This document shows, piece by piece, positions 1 through 7,414 of a DNA stretch of 64,000 bases; positions within the stretch are counted from its first letter, which is position 1, and every line of letters starts with the position of its first letter. The DNA comes from Bacteroidota bacterium (GTDB lineage Bacteria > Bacteroidota > Bacteroidia > 2-12-FULL-35-15). The position numbers and the translations under genes are program-made. The stretch lies in contig SXIH01000062.1 of the NCBI GenBank assembly GCA_005772895.1, positions 62,001 through 126,000 on the forward strand. Direction: 5' to 3'. The notes under the pieces were generated by a model, which made no database searches, was not told where the DNA came from, and was given only the letters and a program-made list of their open reading frames with translations.

Positions 1-47
1 GTACTGCCGGTCCGGGATACTGTTTTACTTGGTACGACCCTAGATAA
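1..47 (+). CDS. 3' end of an upstream gene (partial, tentative)
   Basis: Reading frame 3 is open from the window edge to a TAA at 45-47 and ends in the residues YCFTWYDPR. The stop lies ten bases before a strong hairpin, as expected for a gene end. Frame 1 is also open but would run through that hairpin to a TGA at 76-78, so it is less likely. Too little is visible to name a product. Confidence 0.3.
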   Translation, partial: TAGPGYCFTWYDPR

Positions 48-56
48 TAAACTCAT

Positions 57-88
57 AAATCTTGCATCAATAGTTTGATGCAAGATTT
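57..88 (+). terminator. Rho-independent-type terminator hairpin
   Basis: Positions 57-70 and 75-88 form a perfect 14-bp inverted repeat around a TAGT loop, followed by a T/A-rich tract. It probably ends transcription of the gene cut off by the window edge. It matters for the next gene: the TTG and ATG at 75-80 lie inside the right arm, so they are unlikely start codons. Confidence 0.65.
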
Positions 89-113
89 ATTTATACTATT
101 TAAAATACTTTTT

Positions 114-1628
114 ATGTTTAAAAAATGTTTCCCCTTTTTTATTTTCTTCTTTATAACTATTTCTTTTTCTGCTGCCTCGGAGAAAGAGCTCTCATACTAT
201 ATTAAAAAACATGAGCTTTCTGAAAATATAAATATTCTTTCTGTTTTCGGAGAAGACTGTGTCAACTGTTATTATGGATTTTCTTACTTTTTAAAAGAAC
301 ACAAAGATGAATTTAAAAAAGAAGATTTTGTTTTTCTTTTTCAAAAAAGTGCCGAAAATGAAATTGATAATATTTTCAAATTCCGTTTAGGTGTTGATAA
401 AATCGGATGCAGAATTATTATTGATGATGCCTTTTATGATCAAGTAAATAAAAATGGAATAACAACTTTAAGCATTATTGAAAAAGGTAAAATAGCAGAA
501 CGGTTTACCAGTAAAGATATCTATAAATTTAAACACTTTGCTCAATCGGGAGCTCAAACGATTAACTACAATTTAATTAATCTTGACACCATTAATTTAA
601 TGTCACGGTTTGGCACCAAAAAACTTTCAATAACTCTGTTGAATGAATCAAAAATTGTTGTTCAGAATAAATACACCAACGATGTTTCTTTGTTTGACCT
701 GAATACTAAACGCATAATCAAAAAACTTCCTATTAGTGCGTTTACAGAAAAATATGACAGCCTACTTAAATTATTGGTGCTTGACAATCCTGAGAATTTA
801 GAATATAACTTAAAACAGTATAAGGAAAAGACGTTTTATAAATCCTTCCCACTATGTTCGGTTCAAGAAGTATATTGTTTCGACAATCTTGTTTATTTAA
901 GTTTGAGTGTTGCTCAAATGGAAGTCGATACAAATAATCACATCGTACATGGTTCACAATTAGCAATGGTCAAGCTGGACAGCAATTTACAGATTCAGCA
1001 TATTTATAAAATTCCGGAACGTATTCCTGATTCCGACAAACTGCTTAACTTTTTTGATTGTATTTTTATCGCTCCTGAAACAGCCGTTGTTTCTTTATCC
1101 GTTTTTGATCCATCGGGGTTAAGAAAAAAAGATTCCATTTGTGCATTGTACTCAGTGGCAACTAATGAGATTAAAATTTTAAATTTCGGATATGAGTCGT
1201 TCATGCCTTTGAAGGGCAATAATGGCTATTATAATTATTATCACTTTGATGTGTTGAACGAAAACAATCTAATAAAAGGATATTTCAATCGTTCTCCATT
1301 TATTTATAATATTTCTGAAAACACCAAGCGCTTAATCCCTGATATTGGTGTCGATCCAAAAACAATCGACATAAATGAAAAAGATAAATTTTTCTGGATA
1401 AGTAAAATTTTCCCTTTTCAAAACTCTGTGTTTGTAATTGCAAATCAAAAACAAAATGAAACGACTCTTTTGCAATACGACAGGGAAATGAAAACATTAA
1501 TTTCAAAAAAGAAAATTTTTGAGGGTTATTTTTCTGATGCTTTTATTCTCAATAACAAAGTTTATGCATTTGAAAACTATTCTGAAAAGGGAGATGTGGC
1601 AATGTTGCATATATATGAGTTGAAGTAG
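114..1628 (+). CDS. Exported protein: thioredoxin-like N-terminus plus propeller-like region
   Basis: I do not recognise this as a named family. I chose the ATG at 114 because earlier in-frame starts (75, 78) fall inside the terminator hairpin and because 114 begins a normal signal peptide: MFKK followed by a Phe-rich core ending near FSAAS. The mature protein (504 residues in all) starts with a short alpha/beta stretch carrying an EDCVNC motif (Cys49 and Cys52), which could be a thioredoxin-like CxxC pair. The rest, from about residue 150, is a series of beta-rich segments with repeated YSLSV/LYSV-like strands, as in six-bladed propellers of Bacteroidota. It would act in the periplasm or at the cell surface. 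No neighbour suggests a pathway. Confidence 0.55.
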   Translation: MFKKCFPFFIFFFITISFSAASEKELSYYIKKHELSENINILSVFGEDCVNCYYGFSYFLKEHKDEFKKEDFVFLFQKSAENEIDNIFKFRLGVDKIGCRIIIDDAFYDQVNKNGITTLSIIEKGKIAERFTSKDIYKFKHFAQSGAQTINYNLINLDTINLMSRFGTKKLSITLLNESKIVVQNKYTNDVSLFDLNTKRIIKKLPISAFTEKYDSLLKLLVLDNPENLEYNLKQYKEKTFYKSFPLCSVQEVYCFDNLVYLSLSVAQMEVDTNNHIVHGSQLAMVKLDSNLQIQHIYKIPERIPDSDKLLNFFDCIFIAPETAVVSLSVFDPSGLRKKDSICALYSVATNEIKILNFGYESFMPLKGNNGYYNYYHFDVLNENNLIKGYFNRSPFIYNISENTKRLIPDIGVDPKTIDINEKDKFFWISKIFPFQNSVFVIANQKQNETTLLQYDREMKTLISKKKIFEGYFSDAFILNNKVYAFENYSEKGDVAMLHIYELK

Positions 1629-1725
1629 AAAAGTATTTTGTTTCAAACTTACAAAAGACCCTTTCCGAATTTTGTTTCTTGCCTTTTCGTTTTCTTTTTC
1701 TTAACTTTATTGGAAACAAATTCCC

Positions 1726-2049
1726 ATGAAAAAGGTATTTCTTCTTTTTTTAGTTGCGTTATTCCTCTTTTCAAATGAACTAAACGCGCAAAAACTAACG
1801 CCTCAACAACAAAAAGCGCTTGCCACTTTATATAAAACCAAAAAGGTGGTTTATTTTAAATTCAAAGTGAATTCAGTACATGAAATAAAAGGTATGGCAA
1901 ATATTATTACTGTAGATAAAGTTAAAGGAACGGAAGTTGCTGCACATGCAACGAAAGCACAGTTTACAAGATTTTTGCCTTATAACTATAAATACACCAT
2001 TGTTCCGGGCGGACCACCAAAGAAGAAACCTCCTGTTAAAAAGAAATAG
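1726..2049 (+). CDS. Small secreted basic protein of unknown function
   Basis: The 107-residue product has a clear signal peptide (MKKVFLLFLVALFLFS, cleavage after LNA). The mature part begins QKLTPQQQKALATLYKTKK, is rich in Lys and short beta strands, and ends in a Pro/Lys tail (GGPPKKKPPVKKK). I see no catalytic motif. A near-match to the -7 box (TAACTTTA, 1702-1709) lies 17 bases before the ATG. The gene ends only four bases from the convergent methyltransferase gene. Function unknown. Confidence 0.6.
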   Translation: MKKVFLLFLVALFLFSNELNAQKLTPQQQKALATLYKTKKVVYFKFKVNSVHEIKGMANIITVDKVKGTEVAAHATKAQFTRFLPYNYKYTIVPGGPPKKKPPVKKK

Positions 2050-2053
2050 TGGA

Positions 2054-2929
2054 TTAAAAATTTCTCCAACGGCCAAAAACACCAAGAGGTAATTTATTCC
2101 CTTCGGTTGCTTGCAGATATAACTCTCCTACATTTAAATTTTTTCCCGCTTTTGTTTTCAACATGTTTTCGATGATAAGTGCAGAAAAACCTAATGAATA
2201 GGCATTCAGAATTAAAAAATGTTCTTTATCGTCCAGCAAGTTTAAAACCCCTTGCATCATTTCGTTGATATTGTCTTCCAGTTTCCACTTCTCTCCATTG
2301 GGTCCATGACCGAATGCAGGTGGGTCTAAAATAATTCCGTTGTATTTGTTTCCTCTTTTTTCTTCCCGCTTTACAAATTTCAAAGCATCTTCAACTACCC
2401 AACGGATATTGTTTAAGTTGGAAAGGTCCATGTTCTCTTTGCTCCAGGTTACCACTTGTTTGATAGAATCAACATGTGTTACATCTGCCCCCGCTGCTTT
2501 TGCTGCCAAGGATGCTCCGCCCGTATACGCAAACAAATTCAGAACCTTTGGCTGTGGCACCGACATTTTTTTTACTGACTCAAAAATAAAATCCCAGTTA
2601 GAAGCTTGTTCAGGAAAAATTCCAACATGTTTAAAAGAAGTCAAGCCTAAACGAAATTTTATCGCTGCATCAGAATTGTTTATGTCATACTTAATTTGCC
2701 ACTGATCTGGCATTTGTTTGAATTTCTTCCATTCACCGGATGAACTTGAACGAGGCATAAATTTAATGTGCGCTCGTTTTTCCCACTCAGCATTACTCAA
2801 TGTTTTATCCCAAACAGCTTGTGGCTCAGGGCGAATAGTTATGTATTTCCCGAAACGTTCTAGTTTTTCGAAATTGCCGACATCAATTAATTCGTAATCC
2901 GTGAAATTTTGTGGTGTAAGTAATTGCAT
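2054..2929 (-). CDS. Class I SAM-dependent methyltransferase (RlmI/RlmK-like, COG1092 type)
   Basis: A SAM-binding motif I (VLNLFAYTGGAS), an acidic strand-2 residue (VTHVDSIKQ) and a motif IV LDPPAFGHG place this with 23S rRNA methyltransferases of the RlmI/RlmK type. The N-terminal PUA domain of RlmI is absent. Instead the first 110 residues are the short beta region typical of the Bacteroidota version. The likely target is rRNA, but the exact base cannot be read from sequence. I use the ATG at 2929; a TTG two codons upstream (2935) is also in frame. A -7 box lies 47 bases upstream. The gene converges on the small secreted protein gene with four bases between them. Confidence 0.8.
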   Translation of the reverse strand: MQLLTPQNFTDYELIDVGNFEKLERFGKYITIRPEPQAVWDKTLSNAEWEKRAHIKFMPRSSSSGEWKKFKQMPDQWQIKYDINNSDAAIKFRLGLTSFKHVGIFPEQASNWDFIFESVKKMSVPQPKVLNLFAYTGGASLAAKAAGADVTHVDSIKQVVTWSKENMDLSNLNNIRWVVEDALKFVKREEKRGNKYNGIILDPPAFGHGPNGEKWKLEDNINEMMQGVLNLLDDKEHFLILNAYSLGFSALIIENMLKTKAGKNLNVGELYLQATEGNKLPLGVFGRWRNF

Positions 2930-2932
2930 GCT

Positions 2933-3058
2933 CAATTTGGAAATTTGGAAATGTTTTAATTTGAAAATTGTTTGGCAAAGGTATTAAATAAATAAGCGCA
3001 TAAATTGACCTTTTTTCTTCATTTTCAAATTTTCAAATTGGTTCATCTTCAAATTAAT
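2933..3058. repeat. Pair of inverted AATTTGRAA-type intergenic repeats
   Basis: The spacer between the divergent methyltransferase and gltX genes holds tandem AATTTGGAAATTTGGAA-like units at 2933-2970 and the inverted form (ATTTTCAAATTTTCAAATTG) at 3020-3041, with a further CAAATTAATTT to 3058. The two arms can pair. The same motif in shorter form lies in front of the PBP1A gene (about 49872-49900). The sites are non-coding and flank both promoters. Confidence 0.5.
2976..2983 (-). promoter_or_regulatory. -7 box of the methyltransferase gene
   Basis: CAAAGGTA on the plus strand reads TACCTTTG on the minus strand, a full match to the Bacteroidota TAnnTTTG box. It would start transcription near 2969, about 40 bases before the ATG at 2929. 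I see no good -33 TTTG partner. Confidence 0.45.
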
Positions 3059-3067
3059 TTATCTTTG
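3038..3067 (+). promoter_or_regulatory. gltX promoter
   Basis: TATCTTTG at 3060-3067 matches TAnnTTTG, with a TTG at 3038-3040 spaced 19 bases upstream, the classic Bacteroidota arrangement. The ATG of gltX follows 13 bases later. Confidence 0.55.
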
Positions 3068-3080
3068 CACCTCAATTAAA

Positions 3081-4616
3081 ATGATAATGGAAAAGCGAGT
3101 AAGATTACGTTTTGCACCAAGTCCGACAGGCGGTTTACACATGGGTGGTGTTCGAACGGCATTGTTCAGTTATTTGTATGCAAAAAAACACGGAGGAGAT
3201 TTTATCCTTCGTATTGAAGATACCGACCAAACGCGCTATGTAAAAGGTGCAGAAGAGTATATCATTGCTGCATTAAAATGGTGTGGAATTGCACCAAATG
3301 AAGGTGTTGGTTTTGGTGATGGCCCGCACGCCCCTTATCGCCAAAGCGAACGTAAAGAATTAGGAATTTATGCGAAATATGCCAAACAGCTTGTTGATAG
3401 CGGGCATGCGTATTATGCTTTTGATACTTCTGAAGAGTTGGATGCGATGCGTAAACGATTGGAAGCCGCTAAAGTAGTTGCTCCTCAATACAATTCGGTG
3501 AGTCGTCAAAACATGCGTAACTCTTTAACTTTATCGGAAGATGAAGTGAAAAAACTATTGGATACAGGAACTCCTCATGTAATAAGATTAAAAGTGCCAC
3601 GCAATGAAGAAATTCGTTTTCATGATATTATTCGCGGATGGGTTGTTGTAAATTCTACTCAGGTAGATGACAAAGTTTTATTAAAAAGTGATGGAATGCC
3701 AACATACCATTTGGCGCATATCGTTGACGATATTGAAATGGAAGTTTCACATTGTGTAAGAGCTGAAGAATGGTTGCCATCTGCACCTGCACATATTTTA
3801 ATTTACAAATATTTAGGCTTAGAAGATAAAATGCCTTTGTTGGCTCACCTTCCGCTTATATTAAAAACAGATGGAAACGGAAAGCTATCAAAGCGTGATA
3901 AGTCCGGAATCCCTATGTTTCCTTTAGATTGGCATGATGAACGCACAGGAGAAACTTATACTGGTTATCGTGAAAACGGATTTTTTCCTGAAGCTTTTAT
4001 TAATATGTTGGCTATGCTGGGTTGGAATCCGGGAACAACACAAGAAATTTTTTCACTGGATGAGTTAGTTCAGGCTTTTTCATTTGAACGTGTAAATAAA
4101 TCGGGAGCAAAATTTGATCCCGAAAAAACAAAATGGTTCAATCAGCAATACTTGCGGATGAAGAGCGATTCAGAACTTGCTGCTTTGTTTATGCCAACTA
4201 TAAAAGAACATAATATTGTTGCTGAAACAAAATTTGTTGAGGGTGTTTGTAAACTGGTAAAAGAAAAAGCACATTTTGTTTCCGAGTTTTGGGCAAACGG
4301 AAGTTATTTTTTTATTGCACCAACTACATACGATGCAGATGTAATTAAAAAACGCTGGAACGAACAAAGCGCTGCATTCATTAAAGAAGTCACTCAAGCG
4401 TACAAAAATTTAAATTCGTTTACAGCAGCTGAAACAGAAGCAACATTTAAAGCAACTGCAGAAAAGTTAGGAATGGGACCCGGACAGGTGATGCAACTAT
4501 TCAGGGTTTGTTTGAGCGGAGTTGGTGGCGGACCAATGCTATTTGAAATGGCAGAATTGCTGGGGAAAGAGGAAGTTGTTAAGAGACTGGAAACAGCAAG
4601 CGCTACTATTAAATAA
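3081..4616 (+). CDS. gltX: Glutamate--tRNA ligase
   Basis: This class Ic aminoacyl-tRNA synthetase charges tRNA-Glu in the cytoplasm. The HIGH-type signature appears as FAPSPTGGLHMGG (residues 11-23), and the KMSKS-type loop as KLSKR (268-272). The glutamate-specific RIEDTDQTR and the SAPAHILIY region lie between them. The length, 511 residues, is normal for bacterial GltX. The ATG at 3081 is used; a second ATG at 3087 is possible. A strong -7 box directly precedes the gene. An intergenic repeat follows the stop, then folB. Confidence 0.95.
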   Translation: MIMEKRVRLRFAPSPTGGLHMGGVRTALFSYLYAKKHGGDFILRIEDTDQTRYVKGAEEYIIAALKWCGIAPNEGVGFGDGPHAPYRQSERKELGIYAKYAKQLVDSGHAYYAFDTSEELDAMRKRLEAAKVVAPQYNSVSRQNMRNSLTLSEDEVKKLLDTGTPHVIRLKVPRNEEIRFHDIIRGWVVVNSTQVDDKVLLKSDGMPTYHLAHIVDDIEMEVSHCVRAEEWLPSAPAHILIYKYLGLEDKMPLLAHLPLILKTDGNGKLSKRDKSGIPMFPLDWHDERTGETYTGYRENGFFPEAFINMLAMLGWNPGTTQEIFSLDELVQAFSFERVNKSGAKFDPEKTKWFNQQYLRMKSDSELAALFMPTIKEHNIVAETKFVEGVCKLVKEKAHFVSEFWANGSYFFIAPTTYDADVIKKRWNEQSAAFIKEVTQAYKNLNSFTAAETEATFKATAEKLGMGPGQVMQLFRVCLSGVGGGPMLFEMAELLGKEEVVKRLETASATIK

Positions 4617-4653
4617 ATTATTATCGTTCAATAACATCCTTTCAACAGAAACT

Positions 4654-4683
4654 AATTCCCCCTTAAGGGGGCTAGGGGGATTT
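4654..4683 (+). repeat. GGGGCTAGGGG-type palindromic repeat, copy 1
   Basis: The element reads AATTCCCCCTTAAGGGGG followed by CTAGGGGGATTT. A short C/G hairpin (CCCCC TTAA GGGGG) is followed by a third G-run. It lies between gltX and folB. Two more copies with the same order of parts are at 5072-5106 and, inverted, at 23442-23470. All three are outside genes. Confidence 0.7.
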
Positions 4684-4716
4684 AAGAAGAGTTCGACAAG
4701 AACAGAAATCAAATTC

Positions 4717-5067
4717 ATGAATAAAATATTAGTAGAAGGAATTAAAATTTATGCCTACCACGGTTGCCTTATAGAAGAAGGGAAAATTGGCTGTAACTAT
4801 ATTGTTGATGTAACAATGGAAACCGATTTTTCAGAAGCTGCAAAAACAGATGATTTAAAAAAAACAATTGACTATGTTGTTGTTTATGATATTGTAAAAC
4901 AACAAATGGCTATTCGTTCAAAATTAATTGAACAGGTTGGACAGCGCATTATTGATGAATTAAAAAAACAATTTGCTTCTCTTAAAAAAGTAGAAGTAAA
5001 AGTATCTAAGCTAAACCCTCCCATGAACGGGAATGTTGAGCGGGTATCTATAATAATTTCGGAGTAA
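4717..5067 (+). CDS. folB: Dihydroneopterin aldolase
   Basis: FolB converts 7,8-dihydroneopterin to 6-hydroxymethyl-dihydropterin and glycolaldehyde in folate synthesis. The 116-residue product has the usual length and family features: the start MNKILVEGIKIYAYHG, a Glu just after it, the TIDYVVVYDIV segment, and a C-terminal VSKLNPPM with the conserved Lys and Pro residues. The frame stays open upstream through the intergenic repeat to 4522, but that extension overlaps gltX and has no family similarity, so I take the ATG at 4717. The gene is followed by another copy of the same repeat and a CWC protein gene. Confidence 0.9.
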   Translation: MNKILVEGIKIYAYHGCLIEEGKIGCNYIVDVTMETDFSEAAKTDDLKKTIDYVVVYDIVKQQMAIRSKLIEQVGQRIIDELKKQFASLKKVEVKVSKLNPPMNGNVERVSIIISE

Positions 5068-5071
5068 TATA

Positions 5072-5106
5072 AATTCCCCATTTGTAAAAGGGGGCTAGGA
5101 GGATTT
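5072..5106 (+). repeat. GGGGCTAGGGG-type palindromic repeat, copy 2
   Basis: This copy has the same order as copy 1 (AATTCCCC, short spacer, GGGGGCTAGGAGGATTT). The central spacer is longer (ATTTGTAAAA) and the third G-run carries an A. It ends three bases before the ATG of the next gene, so its AGGAGG could by chance serve as a ribosome binding site for that gene. Confidence 0.65.
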
Positions 5107-5109
5107 GCC

Positions 5110-5292
5110 ATGTCTGCTAAAAAATGTTCCAAATGTCAAACCCCTTTTGAATGTGGTAACGAAAAACCAGGTTGTTGGTGCGAAGATTTGTTTCTTGATT
5201 TAGAAACCCTCAAAGAACTAAAGTTGAAATACGATAATTGTTTGTGTCCTACTTGTTTAATGGAATATTCGTTGAAAGAGGTAATAAATTAG
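5110..5292 (+). CDS. Cysteine-rich CWC-type small protein
   Basis: The 60-residue product has eight Cys in the order CSKC, FECG, GCWC and LCPTC, matching the small cysteine-rich CWC family, which probably binds a metal. No signal peptide is present, so it should be cytoplasmic. Its function is unknown in the family. The ATG at 5110 lies just after the AGGAGG of the upstream repeat. It could be co-transcribed with folB (42 bases apart). Confidence 0.7.
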   Translation: MSAKKCSKCQTPFECGNEKPGCWCEDLFLDLETLKELKLKYDNCLCPTCLMEYSLKEVIN

Positions 5293-5313
5293 TGCTCTTT
5301 AACTGAATTTTAG

Positions 5314-5321
5314 TATTTTTG
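5314..5321 (+). promoter_or_regulatory. -7 box of tRNA-Cys
   Basis: TATTTTTG matches TAnnTTTG and ends 12 bases before the first base of the mature tRNA, the right distance for a short 5' leader. Confidence 0.45.
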
Positions 5322-5333
5322 CAACCAAATTAA

Positions 5334-5404
5334 GGTCCTGTGGCCGAGTGGCTAGGCTGAGCTCTGCAAAAGCTCCTACTGCGGTTCGAATCCGCACGGG
5401 ACCT
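5334..5404 (+). tRNA. tRNA-Cys (anticodon GCA)
   Basis: The 71-base gene folds as a normal cloverleaf. Acceptor arm GGTCCTG pairs with CGGGACC (one G-T pair). The anticodon stem is GAGCT/AGCTC around the loop CTGCAAA, giving anticodon GCA. The T arm is GCGG-TTCGAAT-CCGC. The discriminator base is T, as expected for cysteine. The 3' CCA is not encoded. Confidence 0.95.
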
Positions 5405-5411
5405 CTAAAGT

Positions 5412-5447
5412 AAAATTCCATTCGTTTTTCACGGGTGGAATTTTTTT
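5412..5447 (+). terminator. Terminator after tRNA-Cys
   Basis: AAAATTCCA (5412-5420) and TGGAATTTT (5436-5444) form a 9-bp stem followed by a run of T. It lies eight bases after the tRNA. Confidence 0.6.
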
Positions 5448-5505
5448 ATTGCATTGCTTTATCAGACTTCTTTATTAATTACCCTACCCCCATTGATATA
5501 AATGA

Positions 5506-5540
5506 AAAACCCTACATAAACAATATTTATGTAGGGTTTT
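5506..5540. terminator. Bidirectional terminator
   Basis: A perfect 15-bp inverted repeat (5506-5520 and 5526-5540) encloses a 5-base loop. It has A-rich and T-rich flanks on both sides, so it can stop transcription from either side. It separates the tRNA unit from the minus-strand gene ending at 5574. Confidence 0.7.
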
Positions 5541-5573
5541 ATATTAAAAAAACAATCTTGCTTTTCTAAAAGA

Positions 5574-5873
5574 CTAGTATCTTAATTGAATAGCAGAAAG
5601 TGGTTGTGCTAGAATATATGCACGATAGATTGTTGTATAAACATCTAGTTCATTTGAATCATGACAAACTAAATCATCACCATGATCTAAATGAGCTTGA
5701 AGCGCATTCATTGAAACAGATATTTCGTGGCAATTAGCAACATTACCTGGAGGCATGTGACAAACCGTAATTTTAGATGGAGCGGCACTTGAATTAAAAC
5801 CTAAGGAAAGTGCTGATAAAATAACAACAACTGCAATAACAATAAGTTTACCGAATTTTTGAGCGTTTTTCAT
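5574..5873 (-). CDS. Small exported CHxPPGN-motif protein
   Basis: The 99-residue product has a signal peptide or N-terminal anchor (KLIVIAVVVILSALSLGF) and a compact motif also seen in many larger surface proteins: ITVCHMPPGN, then CHEISVS, then ALQAHLDHGD. His and Cys residues (Cys38, His39, His49, His61, His64, Cys70, His71) are clustered and could bind a metal. This is an inference from spacing only. In other proteins this motif is part of a larger polypeptide; here it is nearly the whole mature protein. Function unknown. It has its own -7 box. Confidence 0.65.
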   Translation of the reverse strand: MKNAQKFGKLIVIAVVVILSALSLGFNSSAAPSKITVCHMPPGNVANCHEISVSMNALQAHLDHGDDLVCHDSNELDVYTTIYRAYILAQPLSAIQLRY

Positions 5874-5895
5874 GTTTTTTGTTTTAAATTTTGTG

Positions 5896-5903
5896 CAAAA
5901 GTA
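5896..5903 (-). promoter_or_regulatory. -7 box of the CHxPPGN gene
   Basis: CAAAAGTA on the plus strand reads TACTTTTG on the minus strand, a full TAnnTTTG match. It lies 22 bases before the ATG at 5873. Confidence 0.5.
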
Positions 5904-5986
5904 GTAGACAAGAGAGCAGAATCCTACGATTTAACAATATTTTTTATCGACAAACGCTTAATTGGGTGATTTTCAATCAAATAAAT

Positions 5987-7375
5987 TTACTCTTTGATAG
6001 CTTTAATGATTTTAATCGAATTCTTGTCAGAAATTACATACACAAAATATACCCCCTTTGCATATTCACTTCCAAAAGAAAAAACGGAATTGATATTTTC
6101 TTTACGATCAATTAATTTTCCCAAATAATCATAAATAGAAACAGATGCATTTGCTCTTGAACAATCAATACTAAAATTGTTATTTGTTGGATTTGGGTAA
6201 ACAGAAATCAAATCTATTAATTTACTCTCTGTTATTTCGGTTGACAAACATGTTGCTTCTGTAGCCAATTTTAAATAGGTCTGCATAAAACTTGGTAACG
6301 ACAAAGCTCCGTTTGCACCCATAAATAAAGGATCAAGATCTAATCCGTTTTCTACATAATTACACCCAAAACCAGAAACTTCCGGATTATTAATTACTCC
6401 TAAAAATGGGGTAGCAAATGAACGGGATAAATAAATTTTACCATCAGGCCCTAGCTGTAATCCATACAAATCATCGGTTGCACTCAAAGGAACTTTAGAA
6501 GCAAGAATTAATGGCAATGTTGCAAGTGAAATATCAAATTGAGCTAATTTGCAAGAACTGAAATAACTTGTTACATAAAGATAATTTCCACTTGGAGAAA
6601 ATTCAACACCATAAACATTATCGCTCATATTAATTGTGAGAGGATTAGACACAATACCTGTTGTTAAATTAAAATCAAAAAGCTCAACAATATCTTGATA
6701 ACCAACCGCACAAGCCAATCGGGTTCCACAATTATTAAACTTCAGTTGCCCGTAAGTATTTTGTATCACACCTGTATTGTGAATTGTTCCAACCCCGGTA
6801 ATAACAGGAGGCATTAATCCGGATGTAGTTAAATGATAGGAATAAAATTGGTTCGTTCCCCATTTATGAGTTACAATCCATATCCCGTTTGCGCCATCCC
6901 TAACAGCGGCAATTTTTTCTGTGATACTATCGGTCAATAAAATATTCTTGTTGGTAAGCATAACATCTCCCAAACCCGCATTCAATGTCATGTCAACAAT
7001 TGAATATCTGAAATCGCCTGCGCCATCTGCTCCTGCTGTAAAAATATAATATTGAGTAGCTGAAGAAGGATTAGGTACAATCAAAGCAGACTGTGTTGTA
7101 GAAATATCTCCCATTAGCCCAGTTCCGTTAGGCATTATCGTTTTTGTAGAATCGTATACATCAACTCCGTTTGTAAAAAATCTTAGTTTGCCCGTTGCAT
7201 CTGAAATAGCCGATGTTCCTTCTGAGGTATACATAGGACTTGAAATAACAACAGGAGCGCCACCTGTAAAATCAAGTGCGGCACCACTTCCAAAAAACCA
7301 TTTATCGGTTTCCTTTTGCGCCATTGACGTGGAAACTATTCCTAAAATAAAAAGCTGAGTAAGTATATTTTTCAT
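5987..7375 (-). CDS. Secreted propeller-type protein with T9SS type A sorting domain
   Basis: The 462-residue product has a short signal peptide (MKNILTQLFILGIVSTSMAQ). A beta-propeller-like body follows, with segments such as YGVEFSPSGNYLYVTSY and LYGLQLGPDGKIYLS, which resemble WD40/6-bladed repeats. The last 75 residues form a Por-type sorting domain (VYPNPTNNNFSI near its start, KGVYFVYVI near its end), so the protein should leave by type IX secretion and be attached or released at the surface. The middle contains ITGVGTIHNTG and similar text that recalls cell-surface proteins with no known enzyme activity. The ligand is unknown. Confidence 0.75.
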   Translation of the reverse strand: MKNILTQLFILGIVSTSMAQKETDKWFFGSGAALDFTGGAPVVISSPMYTSEGTSAISDATGKLRFFTNGVDVYDSTKTIMPNGTGLMGDISTTQSALIVPNPSSATQYYIFTAGADGAGDFRYSIVDMTLNAGLGDVMLTNKNILLTDSITEKIAAVRDGANGIWIVTHKWGTNQFYSYHLTTSGLMPPVITGVGTIHNTGVIQNTYGQLKFNNCGTRLACAVGYQDIVELFDFNLTTGIVSNPLTINMSDNVYGVEFSPSGNYLYVTSYFSSCKLAQFDISLATLPLILASKVPLSATDDLYGLQLGPDGKIYLSRSFATPFLGVINNPEVSGFGCNYVENGLDLDPLFMGANGALSLPSFMQTYLKLATEATCLSTEITESKLIDLISVYPNPTNNNFSIDCSRANASVSIYDYLGKLIDRKENINSVFSFGSEYAKGVYFVYVISDKNSIKIIKAIKE

Positions 7376-7414
7376 GGGGAGGAGTTTTGATTAGAATAAA
7401 GTTAAATAATTTTT

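Noticed and set aside
75..113. Upstream TTG/ATG starts of the first gene
   Set aside because: They lie inside a 14-bp terminator hairpin and would add residues in front of a complete signal peptide.
4522..4716. Longer N-terminus of folB from 4522
   Set aside because: It overlaps gltX and translates the intergenic repeat; the family starts at MNKILVEG.
5461..5470. ATCAGACTTC, a partial match to the shared adhesin promoter element
   Set aside because: Only ten bases match, there is no GTTGTTTTG at +31 and no gene follows on that strand.
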